A stretch of 64,000 nucleotides of DNA from Schoenoplectus triqueter (Eukaryota > Streptophyta > Magnoliopsida > Poales > Cyperaceae): assembly GCA_964058805.1 (NCBI GenBank), contig CAXKVV010002149.1:372001-436000 (forward strand). The letters are read 5' to 3'. The first letter of the stretch is position 1. Each line of letters starts with the position of its first letter. The notes under the pieces are model-generated. The model was not told the DNA's origin. It ran no database searches and saw nothing but the letters and a program-made list of their open reading frames with translations. Positions 51,801-63,900 of this stretch are shown piece after piece. Made by a program: the position numbers and the translations under genes.

Positions 51801-54800
51801 GTGCCGAGGGCGTCGGGTTCCGTTTTCATGTATTGAGCGCCCGGACTCGTTTTCGGTGGTATCGAGGGTGTCAGGTACCTTTTCATGTTTTGCGCACCCG
51901 AACTCATTTTCTGGCGTGCCGAGTGCGTCGGGTTCCATTTTGATGTTTTACGCGCCTAGACTCGTATTCGGCGGTTCCGAGGGCGTCGGGACCCTTTTTC
52001 ATGTTTTGCGCGCCTGGACTCGTTTTCGGCCGTTCAGAGGGCGTCGTCAACCGTTTTCATGTTTTCCGCTACCGGACATGTTCTTGGGAGTACCGAGGGC
52101 GTCGGGTCCCGTTTTCATGTTTTGCTCGCCCGGACTCGTTTTCGACGGTACCGACGGCGTCGAGTCCCGTTTTCATGTTTTGCGCGTCCGGACTCGTTTT
52201 CGGCGGTACCGAGGTCGTCGGGTCCCGTTTTCAAGTTTTGCGTGCCCGGACTCCTTTTCGGCGGTACCGAGGGCGTCGTTTCCAGTTTGCATGTTTTGCG
52301 CCCAAGACTAATTTTCGGCGGTAACGAGGGCGTCGGGTCCCGTTTACATGTTTTGTGCCCCAGGACTCGTTTTCCGTGGTGCCGAGATCGTCGGGTACCG
52401 TTTTCATGTTTTGTGCGCCCGGACTAGTTTTAGACCATGCCGAGGGCGTCGGGTTCCGTTTTCATGTATTGAGCGCCCGAACTCGTTTTCGACGGTATCG
52501 AGGGTGTCGGGTCCCTTTTCATGCTTTGCGCGCCCGGACTCATTTTCGGGCGTGCCGAGTGCGTCTGGTCTCGTTTTCATGTTTTATGTGCCCGGACTCG
52601 TTTTCGGCGGTACCGAGGGCGTCGGGTCCCTTTTTTTAAGTTTTGCGCCCCCGGACTCGTTTTCGGCGGTACCAAGGGTGTCGGGTCCTGTTTTCATGTT
52701 TTGCTCGCCCGGACTCGTTTTCGGCGGTACCAAGGGTGTCGGGTCCCGTTTTCATGTTTTGCTCGCCCGGACTAGTTTTCGGCGGTACCGACAGAGCCGG
52801 GTCCCGTTTCCATGTTTTGCACGCCCGGACTCGTTTTCGACGGTACCGAGGGCGTCGGGTCCCGTTTTCATGTTTTGCACGCCTAGACTCGTTTTCGACT
52901 GTACCGAGGGCGTCGGGTCCCGTTTTCAATTTTTGCGCACCCGGACTCGTTTTCGGCGGTACCGACGGCGTCGTCTCCCGTTTTCATGTTTTCCTCTCCC
53001 GGACATGTTTTTGGGAGTACCGAGGGCGTCAGGTCCCGTTTTCATATTTAGCTCACCCGGACTCGTTTTCGGCGGTACCGATGGCGTCGAGTCCCGTTTT
53101 CAAGTTTTGCGCGCCCGAACTCATTTTCTGCGGTACCGAGGTCGTCGGGTCCCATTTTCATGTTTTGCGCGCCCGGACTCATATTCGGCGGTACCGAGGG
53201 CGTCGTTTCCCGTTTGCATGTTTTGCGCCCCCAGACTAATTTTCGGCGGTACCGAGGGCGTCGGGTCCCGTTTACATGTTTTGTGCCCCATGACTCGTTT
53301 TCCGCCGTTCCGAGGGCGTCTGGTTCCGTTTTCATGTTTTGCGCGCCCGGACTCGTTTTCGGCGGTTCCGAGGGCATCGTGTACCGTTTTCATGGTTTGT
53401 GCGCCCGGACTAGTTTTAGACCGTGCCGAGGGCGTCGGTTTCCGTTTTCATGTATTGAGCGCCCGGACTCGTTTTCGGTGGTATCGAGGGTGTCGGGTTC
53501 CGTTTTGATGTTTTGCGCGCCCAGACTCGTATTCGGCGGTTCCGAGGGCCTCGGGTCCCTTTTTATGTTTTGCGCGCCCGGACTCGTTTTGGGCGGTTCA
53601 GAGGTCGTCGTCTCCCGTTTTCAGGTTTTGCGCGCCCGGACTCATTTTCGGCGGTACCGAGGGCGTCGTTTCCCGTTTGTATGTTTTGCGCCCCCGGACT
53701 AATTTTCGGCGGTAACGAGGGCGTCGGGTCCCGTTTACATGTTTTGTGCCCTAGGACTCGTTTTCCGTGGTGCCGAGGGCGTCGTGTCTCGTTTTCATGG
53801 TTTGCGCGCACGGACTCATTTTCGGCGGTTCCGAGGGCGTCGGGTCCCGTTTTCATGTCTTGCGCGTCCGGACTCGTTTTCGGCGGTTCCAAGGGCGTCG
53901 GGTACCGTTTTCATGTTTTGTGCGCCCGGACTAGTTTTGGACCGTGCTGAGGGCGTCGGGTTCCGTTTTCATGTATTGAGCGCCCGAACTCGTTTTCGGC
54001 GGTATCGAGGGTGTCGGGTCCCTTTTCATGTTTTGCTCGCCCGGAATCGTTTTCGGTCGTGCCGAGTGCGTCTGGTCCCGTTTTGGTGTTTTGCGCGCCC
54101 AGACTCATATTCGGCGGTTCCGAGGGCGTTGGGTCCCTTTTTCATGTTTTGCGTGCCCGGACTCGTTTTCATCGGTACCGTGGGCGTCGGGTCCCGTTTT
54201 CATGTTTTGCGCGCCCGGACACATTTTCGACGGTACCGAGGGAGTCAGGTCCCATTTTCATGTGTTGCGCGCCTGGACTCGTTTTCGGCCGAACCGAGGT
54301 CGTCAGGTCCCGTTTTCATGTTTTGCGCCCCCGGACTCGTGTTCGGCGGTATGGAGGGCGTCAGGTGCTATTTTCATGTTTTGCGCGCCAGGACTCATTT
54401 TCGACAGTTCCGAGGGCGTCGGGTCCCGTTTCATATTTTGCGCGTCCAGACTCGTTTTCGGCGGTTCCGAGGGCGTCGGGTCCCGTTTTCATATGTTGCG
54501 CCTGGAATCGTTTTAGGCCGTGCCGAGGGCGTCGTGTCCCGTTTTCATGTATTGCGCGCACGGACTCGTTTTCGGCGGTATCGAGGGTGTCGGGTCCTGT
54601 TTTCATGTTTTGCGCGCCCCGAGTCATTTTCGACGGTACCGAGGGCGTGGGGTCCCATTTTCATGTTTTGCACGCCCAGACTCGTTTTCGACGGTACCGA
54701 GGGCGTCTGATCCCGTTTTCATGTTTTGCGCGCCCGGACTCGTTTTCGTCAGTTCCGAGGGCGTATGGCCCCGTTTTCATGTTTTGCGCGCCCGAACTCG

Positions 54801-55709
54801 TTTTCGTCAGTACCGAGGAGCTCGGGTCTCGTTTTCATGTTTTGCGCGCCCGGACTCGTTTTCGACGGTTCCGAGGGCGTCGGGTCCCGTTTTCATGTTT
54901 TGCGCGCCCGGACTCGTTTTCGGCGTTTCCCAGGGCGTCGGGTCCCGTTTTCATGTTTTGCGCCCGGACTCGTTTTCGGCGGTTCCGAGGGCGTCGGGTC
55001 GCTTTTTCATGTTTTGGGAGCCCGAACTCGTTTTCGGCGGTACCGAAGGCGTCGGGTCCCGTTTTCATGTTTTCCGCTCCCGGACATGTTTTGGGGAGTA
55101 CCGAGGGCGTCTGGTCCCGTTTTCATCTTTTACTCGCCCAAACTCATTTTCGGCGGTACCGACGGTGTCGGGTCCTGTTTCCATGTTTTGCGCGCCCGGA
55201 CTCATTTTCGACGGTACCGAGGGCGTCGGGTCCCGTTTTCATCTTTTCCGCTCCCGGAAATGTTTTGGGGAGTACCGAGGGCGTCTGGTCCCGTTTTCAT
55301 CTTTTACTCGCCCGAACTCGTTTTCGGCTGGTACCGACGGTGTCGTGTCCCGTTTCCATGTTTTGCGCGCCCGGACTCATTTTCGACGGTACGGAGGGCG
55401 TCGGGTCCCGTTTTCATGTTTTGCGCGCCGAACTCGTTTTCGGCGTTTCCAAGAGCGTCGGGTCCCGTTTTCATGTTTTGCTCGCCCGGACTCATTTTCG
55501 GCGGTTCCGAGGGCGTCGGGTCCCGTTTTCATGTTTTGCGCGCCCATACTCATTTTCGGCGGTTCCGAGGGCGTCGGGTCCCTTTTTCAAGTTATGCGCC
55601 CCCGGACTCGTTTTCGGCGGTACCAAGGGTCTCGGGTCCCGTTTTCATGTTTTGCTCGCCCGCACTCGTTTTCGGCGGTACCGACTGCGTCGGGTCCCGT
55701 TTCCATGTT

Positions 55710-56460
55710 TTGCGTGCCCGGACTAGTTTTCGACGGTACCGAGGGCGTGGGGTCCCGTTTTCATGTTTTGCACGCCGAGACTCGTTTTCGTCAGTACCGA
55801 GGGCGTCGGGTCCCGTTTTCATGTTTTGTGCGTCCAGACTCGTTTCCTCGGTTCCGAGGGCGTCGTCGCCCTTTTTCATGTTTTGCGCGCCCGGACTCGT
55901 TCTCGGCGGTACTGAGGGCGTCGTCTCCCGTTTTCATGTTTTCCGCTCCCGGACATGTTTTTGGGAGTACCGAGGGCGTCGGGTCCCGTTTTCATGTTTT
56001 GCTCGCCCGGACTCATTTTCGGCGGTACCGACGGCGTCGAGTCCCGTTTTCATGTTTGGCGTGCCCGGACTCGTTTTCTGCGGTACCGAGGTCGTCGGGT
56101 CCCGTTTTCATGTTTTGCGCGCCCGGACTCATTTTCGGCGGTACCGAGGGCGTCGTTTCCCGTTTGCATGTTTTGCGCCCCCAGACTACTTTTCGGCGGT
56201 ACCGAGGGCGTCGGGTCCCGTTTACATGTTTTGTGCCCCAGGACTCATTTTCCGTGGTGCCGAGGGCGTCGTGTCTCGTTTTCATGTTTTGCGCGCCCGG
56301 ACTCGTTTTCTACGGTTCCGAGGGCGTCAGGTACCTTTTCATGTATTGCGCACCCGGACTCGTTTTCTGGCGTGCCGAGTGCGTCGGGTTCCATTTTGAT
56401 GTTTTACGCGCCTAGACTCGTATTCGGCGGTTCCGAGGGCGTCGGGTCCCTTTTTCATGT
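55710..56460. repeat. Duplicated satellite segment (pair with 51040-51800)
   Basis: Downstream partner of 51040-51800 at an offset of 4669 bp, marked by TTTCCTCGG at 55843 and the same order of variant units after it. Ends are approximate. Confidence 0.7.
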
Positions 56461-57240
56461 TTTGAGCGCTCGGACTCGTTTTCGGCGGTTCAGAGGGCGT
56501 CGTCAACCGTTTTCATGTTTTCCGCTACCGGACATGTTCTTGGGAGTACCGAGGGCGTCGGGTCCCGTTTTCAAGTTTTGCGCGCCCGGACTCATTTTCG
56601 GCGGTACCGAGGGCGTCGTTTCCCGTTTGCATGTTTTGCTCCCCAGACTAATTTTCGGCGGTAACGAGGGCGTCGTTTCCCGTTTACATGTTTTGTGCCC
56701 CAGGTCCCGTTTTCATGTTTTACTCGCCCGGACTCGTTTTCGGCGGTACCGACGGCGTCGGGTCCCGTTTCCATGTTTTGCGAGCCCGGACTCGTTTTTG
56801 ACGGTACCGACGGCGTCGGGTCCCGTTTTCATGTTTTGCGTGCCCGGACTCGTTTTCGACGGTACCGAGGGCGTCGGGTAACGTTTTCATGTTTTGCGCG
56901 CCCGAACTTGTTGTCGTCAGTACCGAGGGCATCGGGTCCCGTTTTCATGTTTTGTGCGCCCAGACTCGTTTTCGGCGGTTCCGAGGGCGTCGGGTCCCGT
57001 TTTCATGTTTTGCGCGCCCGGACTCTTTTTCAGCGGTTCCGAGGGCGTCGGGTCCCGTTTTCATGTTTTGCAAGCCCAGACTGGTTTTCGGCGGTTTAGA
57101 GGGCGTCGGGTCCCTTTTTCATGTTTTGCGCGCCCGGACTCATTTTCGGCGGTACCGAGGGCGTCGTCTCCCGTTGTCATGTTTTCCGCTCCCGGACATG
57201 TTTTTGGGAGTACCCAGGGCGTCGGGTCCCGTTTCCATGT

Positions 57241-57993
57241 TTTGTGCGCCCTGACTCATTTTCGGCGGTACCGAGGGCGTCGTTTCCCGTTTGCATGTTT
57301 TGCGCCCCCAGACTCATTTTCGGCGGTACCGAGGGCGTCGGGTCCCGTTTTCATGTTTTGTGCCCCAGGACTCGTTTTTCGTGGTGCCGAGGGCGTCCTG
57401 TCTCGTTTTCATATTTTGCGTGCCCGGACTCGTTTTCGGGCGTTCCGAGTGCGTCGGGTCCCGTTTTGATGTTTTGCGAACCCAAACTCGTCTTCGGCGA
57501 TTCCGAGGGCGTCGGGTCTCTTTTTCATGTTTTGCGCGCCCGAACTCGTTTGCATCGGTACCGAGGGCGTCGGGTACCGTTTTCATGTTTTGCGCGCCCG
57601 GACACATTTTCGGCGGTACCGAGGGAGTCCGGTCACGTTTTCATGTTTGCGCCCCCGGACTCGTTTTCGGCGGTTCCGAGGTCGTCGGGTCCCGTTTCCA
57701 TGTTTTGCGCGCCCGGACTCATTTTCGGCAGTACCGAGGGCGTCGTTTCCCGTTTGCATGTTTTGCGCCACCAGACTCATTTTCAGCGGTACCGAGGGCA
57801 TCGGGTCCCGTTTTCATGTTTTGTGCCCCATGACTCATTTTTCGTGGTGCCGAGGGTGTCGTGTCTCGTTTTCATGTTTTGCGCGTCCGGACTCGTTTTC
57901 GACGGTTCCGAGGGCGTCGGTTCCCGTTTTCATGTTTTGCGCGCCCGGATTCATTTTCGGTGGTACCGAGGGCGTCAGGTCCCGTTTTCATGT
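57241..57993. repeat. 753-bp tandem duplication, first copy
   Basis: Thirteen-unit block beginning TTTGTGCGCCCTGACTC. It repeats immediately at 57994. The period is 753 bp, one base short of 13 x 58. Shared rare variants include GCCCCAGGACTCGTTTTTCG and TTGCGAACCCAAACTCG. Confidence 0.85.
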
Positions 57994-58804
57994 TTTGTGC
58001 GCCCTGACTCATTTTCGGCGGTACCGAGGGCGTCGTTTCCCGTTTGCATGTTTTGCGCCCCCAGACTCATTTTCGGCGGTACCGAGGGCGTCGGGTCCCG
58101 TTTTCATGTTTTGTGCCCCAGGACTCGTTTTTCGTGGTGCCGAGGGCGTCCTGTCTCGTTTTCATATTTTACGTGCCCGGACTCGTTTTCGGGCGTGCCG
58201 AGTGCGTCGGGTCCCGTTTTGATGTTTTGCGAACCCAAACTCGTATTCAGCGATTCCGAGGGCGTCGGGTCTCGTTTTCATGTTTTGCGCGCCCGAACTC
58301 GTTTGCATCGGTACCGAGGGCTTCGGGTACCGTTTTCATGTTTTGCGCGCCCGGACACATTTTCGGCGGTACCGAGGGAGTCCGGTCACGTTTTCATGTT
58401 TTGCGCGCCCGCACTCATTTTCGGCGGTACCGAGGTCGTCGGTCCCGTTTTCATGTTTGCGCCCCCGGACTCGTTTTCGGCGGTTCCGAGGTCGTCGGGT
58501 CCCGTTTCCATGTTTTGCGCGCCCGGACTCATTTTCCGCAGTTCCGAGGGCGTCGTTTCCCGTTTGCATGTTTTGCGCCACCAGACTCATTTTCAGCGGT
58601 ACCGAGGGCATCGGGTCCCGTCTTCATGTTTTGTGCCCCATGACTCATTTTTCGTGGTGCCGAGGGCGTCGTGTCTCGTTTTCATGTTTTGCGCGTCCGG
58701 ACTCGTTTTCGACGGTTCCGAGGGCGTCGGGTCCCGTTTTCATGTTTTGCGCGCTCGGATTCATTTTCGGCGGTACCGAGGGCGTCAGGTCCCGTTTTCA
58801 TGTT
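57994..58804. repeat. 753-bp tandem duplication, second copy (+1 unit)
   Basis: Follows the first copy directly and matches it variant for variant. It carries one extra unit of about 57 bp near 58400-58455. The end is approximate. Confidence 0.8.
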
Positions 58805-60230
58805 TTGCGCGCCCGAACTCATTTTCGGCCGTCCCGTTTTCATGTTTTCCGCTCCCGGACATGTTTTTTGGAGTATTGAGTGCGTCGGGTCCCGTCTTAA
58901 TGTTTTGCGCGCCAGAACTCGTTTTCGACGGTTCCGGGGGCGTCAGGTCCCGTTTTCATGTTTTGCGCGCCCGGACTCGTTTTCTGCGGTACCGAGGGCG
59001 TCGGGTCTCTTTTTCTTGTTTGCCGAGGACATGTGTTTGGGAGTACCGACGGCATCGGGTCCCGTTTTCATGTTTTCCGCTCCCGGACATGTTTTTGGGA
59101 GTACCGAGGGCGTCGGCTCCCGTTTTCATGTTTTGCTCGCCCGGACTCGTTTTCGGCGGTACCGACGGCGTCGGGTCGCGTTTTCATATTTTGCGCGCCC
59201 GGACTCGTTTTCGACGGTTCCGAGGTCGTCGGGTACCGTTTCCATATTTTGCGCGCCCCGGACTCATTTTCGGCGGTACCGAGGGCGTCGTTTCTCGTTT
59301 GCATGTTTTGCGCCCCCAGACTCATTTTCGGCGGTACCGAGGGCGTCGGGTCCCGTTTTCATGTTTTGTGCCCCAGGACTCGTTATTCGTGATGCCGAGG
59401 GCGTCGTGCCTCGTTTTCATGTTTTGCGCGCCCGGACTCATTTTCGGCGGTTCCGAGGGCGTCGGTTACTATTTTCATGTTTTGTGCGCCTGGACTAGTT
59501 TTCGGCGGTATCGAGGGTGTCAGGTCCCTTTTCATGTTTTGCGCGCCCGGACTTGTTTTCGGGCGTGCCGAGTGCGTCGGGTCCCGTTTTGATGTTTTGC
59601 GAACCCAAACTCGTATTCGGCTGTTCCGAGGGCGTCAGGTCTCGTTTTTATGTTTTGCGCGCCCGGATTCGTTTTCATCACTACCGAGGGCGTCGGGTCC
59701 CGTTTTCATGTTTTGCCCGCCCGGACTCATTTTCGGCGGCACCGAGGTCGTCAGGTCCCGTTTTCATGTTTGCGCCCCCGGACTCGTGTTCGGTGGTATG
59801 GAGGGCGTCGGGGCCTGTTTTCATGTTTTGCGCGCCAGGACTCATTTTCGGCCATGCCGTGGGCTTCGAGTCCCGTTTTCATGTTTTGCGCTCCCGGACT
59901 CATTTTCTGCGGTTCCGAGGGCGTCGGGTCCCATTTTCATGTTTTGCGCGCCCGGACTCAATTTCTGCGGTACCGAGGGCGTCGGGTCCCGTTTTCTTAT
60001 TTTCCGCTCCCGAACATGTTTTTGGGAGTACCGACGGCGTCGGGTCCCGTTTTCATGTTTTGCGCGCCCGGACTCATTTTCAGCGGTGCCGAGTGCGTCT
60101 GGTCTCGTTTTCATGTTTTGCGCGCCCGGACTCGTTTTCGGCGGTTCGGAGGGCGTCGGGTCCCGTTTCCATGTTTTGCGCGCCCGAACTCGTTTTCGGC
60201 GGTTCCGTGGGCGTCGGGTACCGTTTTCAT

Positions 60231-60577
60231 GTTTTGTGCGACTGGACTAGTTTTCGGCGGTATCGAGGGTGTCGGGTACCTTTTCATGTTTTCCGCGCCC
60301 GGACTCGTTTTCGGGCGTGCCGAGTGCGTCGGGTCCCGTTTTGATGTTTTGCGAACCCATACTCGTTTTCGGCGGTTCCGAGGGCGTCGGGTCCCGTTTT
60401 CATGTTTTGTGCCCCAGGACTCGTTTTTCGTGGTGTCGAGGGCGTCGTGTCTCGTTTTCATGTTTTGCGCGCCCGGACTCATTTTCGGTTGTTCCGAGGG
60501 CGTCGGGTCCCGTTTTCATGTGTTGCGCGCCCGGACTCGTTTTTGGCGGTTCCGTGGGCGTCGGGTACCATTTTCAT
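60231..60577. repeat. 347-bp tandem duplication, first copy
   Basis: Six-unit block starting GTTTTGTGCGACTGGACTAG, with ACCTTTTCATGTTTTCCGCG and TTGCGAACCCATACTCG inside. It repeats 347 bp later (6 x 58 minus 1). Confidence 0.85.
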
Positions 60578-60924
60578 GTTTTGTGCGACTGGACTAGTTT
60601 TCGGCGGTATCGAGGGTGTCGGGTACCTTTTCATGTTTTCCGCGCCCGGACTCGTTTTCGGGCGTGCCGAGTGCGTCGGGTCCCGTTTTGATGTTTTGCG
60701 AACCCATACTCGTTTTCGGCGGTTCCGAGGGCGTCGGGTCTCGTTTTCTTGTTTTGCGCGCCCGGACTCATTTTCATCGGTACCGAGGGCGTCGGGTCCC
60801 GTTTTCATGTTTTGCGCGTCCGGACACATTTTCGGAGGTAACGAGGGAGTCCGGTCCCGTTTTCATGTTTTGCGCGCCCGGACTCGTTTTCGGCGGTACC
60901 GAGGTCGTCAGGTCCCGTTTTCAT
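60578..60924. repeat. 347-bp tandem duplication, second copy
   Basis: Starts with the same GTTTTGTGCGACTGGACTAG block and follows the first copy through TTGCGAACCCATACTCG (about 60696), then diverges gradually. The right end is approximate. Confidence 0.75.
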
Positions 60925-63900
60925 GTTTTGCGCGTCCAGACTTGTGGGTTCCCGTTTTCATATTTTGCGCCAGGACTCATTTTCGGCCATGCCGTGGGCT
61001 TCGAGTCCCGTTTTCATGTATTGTGCGCACGGACTCGTTTTCGGCGGTATCGAGGGTGTCGGGTCCTGTTTTCATGTTTTGCGGGCCCGGACTCGTTTTC
61101 GGCGTTTTCGAGGGCGTCGGGTGTCCTTTTCATGCTATGCGCGCCCGGACTCGTTTTCGGAGGTACCGAGGGCGTCAGGTCCCGTTTTCATGTTTTGCGC
61201 GCCCGAACACGTTTTCGACCGTCCCGTTTTCATATTTTCCGCTGCCGGACATGTTTTTTGGAGTACTGAGGGAGTCAGGTCCCGTTTTCATGTTTTGCGC
61301 GCCAGGACTCATTTTCGGCGGTTCCGAAGGCGTCGGGTCCCATTTTCATGTTTTGCGCGCCCGGACTCAATTTCTGCGGTACCGAGGGCGTCGGGTCCCG
61401 TTTTCTTATTTTCCGCTCCCGAACATGTTTTTGGGAGTACCGACGGCGTCGGGTCCCGTTTTCATGTTTTGCTCGCCCGGATTCGTTTTCAGCGGTGCCG
61501 AGTGCGTCTGGTCTCGTTTTCATGTTTTGCGCGCCCGGACTCGTTTTCGGCGGTTCGGAGGGCGTCGGGTCCCGTTTCCATGTTTTGCGCGCCCGAACTC
61601 GTTTTCGTCCGAACCGAGGGCGTCGGGTCCCGTTTTCATGTTTTGCGCGCCCGAACTCATTTTCGGCGGTTCTGAGGGCGTCGGGTCCCGTTTTCATGTT
61701 TTACGGGTCTCGACTCCTTTTCGGCGGTTCCGAGGGCGTCAGGTCCCTTTTTCAAGTTTTGCGCGCCCGGACTCGTTTTCGGCGGTACCGAGGGCGTTGG
61801 GTCCCGTTTTCTTGTTTTACGCTCCCGGACATGTTTTGGGGAGTACCGAGGGCGTCGGGTCCCTTTTTCAAGTTTTGCGCCCCTAGACTCATTTTCGGCG
61901 GTACCGAGGTCGTCGGGTCCCTTTTTCATGTTTTACTCGCCCGGACTCGTTTTCGGCGGTATTGATGGCGTCGGGTCCCGTTTCAATGTTTTGCGCGCCC
62001 GGACTTGTTTTCAGCGGGTCCCGTTTTCACGTTTTGCGCGCCTAGACTCGTATTTGGCGGTTCCGAGGGCGTCGAGTCCCGTTTTCATATTTTGCCCCGC
62101 CCGACTCGTATTCGGCGGTTCTGAGGGCGTCGGGTCCCTTTTCATGTTTTGCATGCCCGGACTCCTTTTCGTCCGAACCGAGGGCGTCGGGTCCCGTTTT
62201 CATGTTTTGCGCGCCTGAACTCGTTTTCGGCGGTACCAACGGCGTCGGGTCCTGTTTTCATGTTTTGCGCGCCCAGACTCGTATTCGGCGGTTCCGAGGG
62301 CGTCGGGTCCCTTTTTCATGTTTTGCGTGCCCGGACTCGTTTTCATCGGTATCGTGGGCGTCGGGTCCCGTTTTCATGTTTTGCGCGCCCAGACACATTT
62401 TCGACGGTACCGAGGGAGCCAGGTCCCGTTTTCATGTGTTGCGCGCCCGGACTCGTTTTCGACGGTACCGAGTTCGTCAGGTCTCGTTTTCATGTTTTGC
62501 GCCCCCGGACTCATGTTCGGCTGTATGGAGGGCGTCGGGTCATGTTTTCATGTTTTGCGCGCCAGGACTCATTTTCGTCCAAGTCGTGGGCGTCGGGTCC
62601 CGTTTTCATCTTTTGCGCGCCTAGACTCGTTTTCGGCGGTTCCGAGGGCGTCGGGTCCTGTTTCATATTTTGCGCGTCCAGACTCGTTTTCTGCGGTACC
62701 GAGGTCGTCTGGTCTCGTTTTCATATTCTGCGCCCGGAATCGTTTTAGGCCGTGCCGAGGGCGTCGGGTCCCGTTTTCATGTATTGCGCGCACCGACTCG
62801 TTTTCGGCGGTATCGAGGGTGTCGGGTACTGTTTTCATGTTTTGCGCGCCCAGACTCATTTTCGGCGGTTCCGAGGGCGTCGGGTGCCGTTTTCATGCTA
62901 TGCGCGCCCGAACTCATTTTCGGACGTATCGAGGGCGTCAGGTCCCGTTTTCATGTTTTGCGCGCCCGAACTCGTTTTCGGCCGTCCCGTTTTCATGTTT
63001 TCCCCTCCCGGACATGTTTTTTGGAGTACTGAGTGCGTTGGGTCCCGTTTTCATGTTTTGCGCGCCAGGACCCATTTTTGGCGGTTCCGAGGGCGTCGGG
63101 TACCGTTTTCATGTTTTGCGCTTCCGGACTCGTTTTCTGCGGTACCGATGGCGTCGGGTCCCGTTTTCTTATTTTCCGCTCCCGGACCTGTTTTTGGGAG
63201 TACCGACGGCGTCGGGTCCCGTTTTCATGTTTTGCTCGCCCGGATTCGTTTTCAGCGGTGCCGAGTGCGTCGGGTCTCGTTTTCATGTTTTGCGCGCCTA
63301 GACTCGTTTTCGGCGGTTCCGAGGGCGTCGGGTCCCGTTTCCATGTTTTACGCGCCCAGACTCGTTTTTGGCAGTACCGAGGGCGTCGGGTCCCGTTTTC
63401 ATGTTTTCCGCTCCTGGACATGTTTTTGGGAGTACCGAGGGCGTCAGGTCCCTTTTTCAAGTTTTGCGCCCCCGGACTCATTTTCGGCGGTACCGAGGGC
63501 GTCGGGTACCGTTTTCATGTTTTACTCGCTCAGACTCGTTTTCTGCGGTACCGAGGGGGTCGGGTCTTGTCTTCTTATTTTCCGAGGACATGTGTTTGGG
63601 AGTACCGACGGCATCGGGTCCCGTTTTCATGTTTTGCTCGCCCGGATTCGTTTTCCGCAGTGCCGAGTGCGTCGGGTCTCGTTTTCATGGTTTGTGCGCC
63701 CAGACTCGTTTTCGGCGGTTCCGAGGGTGTCGGGTCCCGTTTTCAAGTTTTGCGCGTCCAGACTCGTTTTCGGCGGTTCCGAGGGCGTGTGGTCCCGTTT
63801 TAATGTTTTGCGCGCCCGGACTCGTTTTCGGCGGTACCGAGGGCGTCGGGTCCCGTTTTCATGTTTTCCGCTCCCGGACATGTTTTTGGGAGTACCGAGG

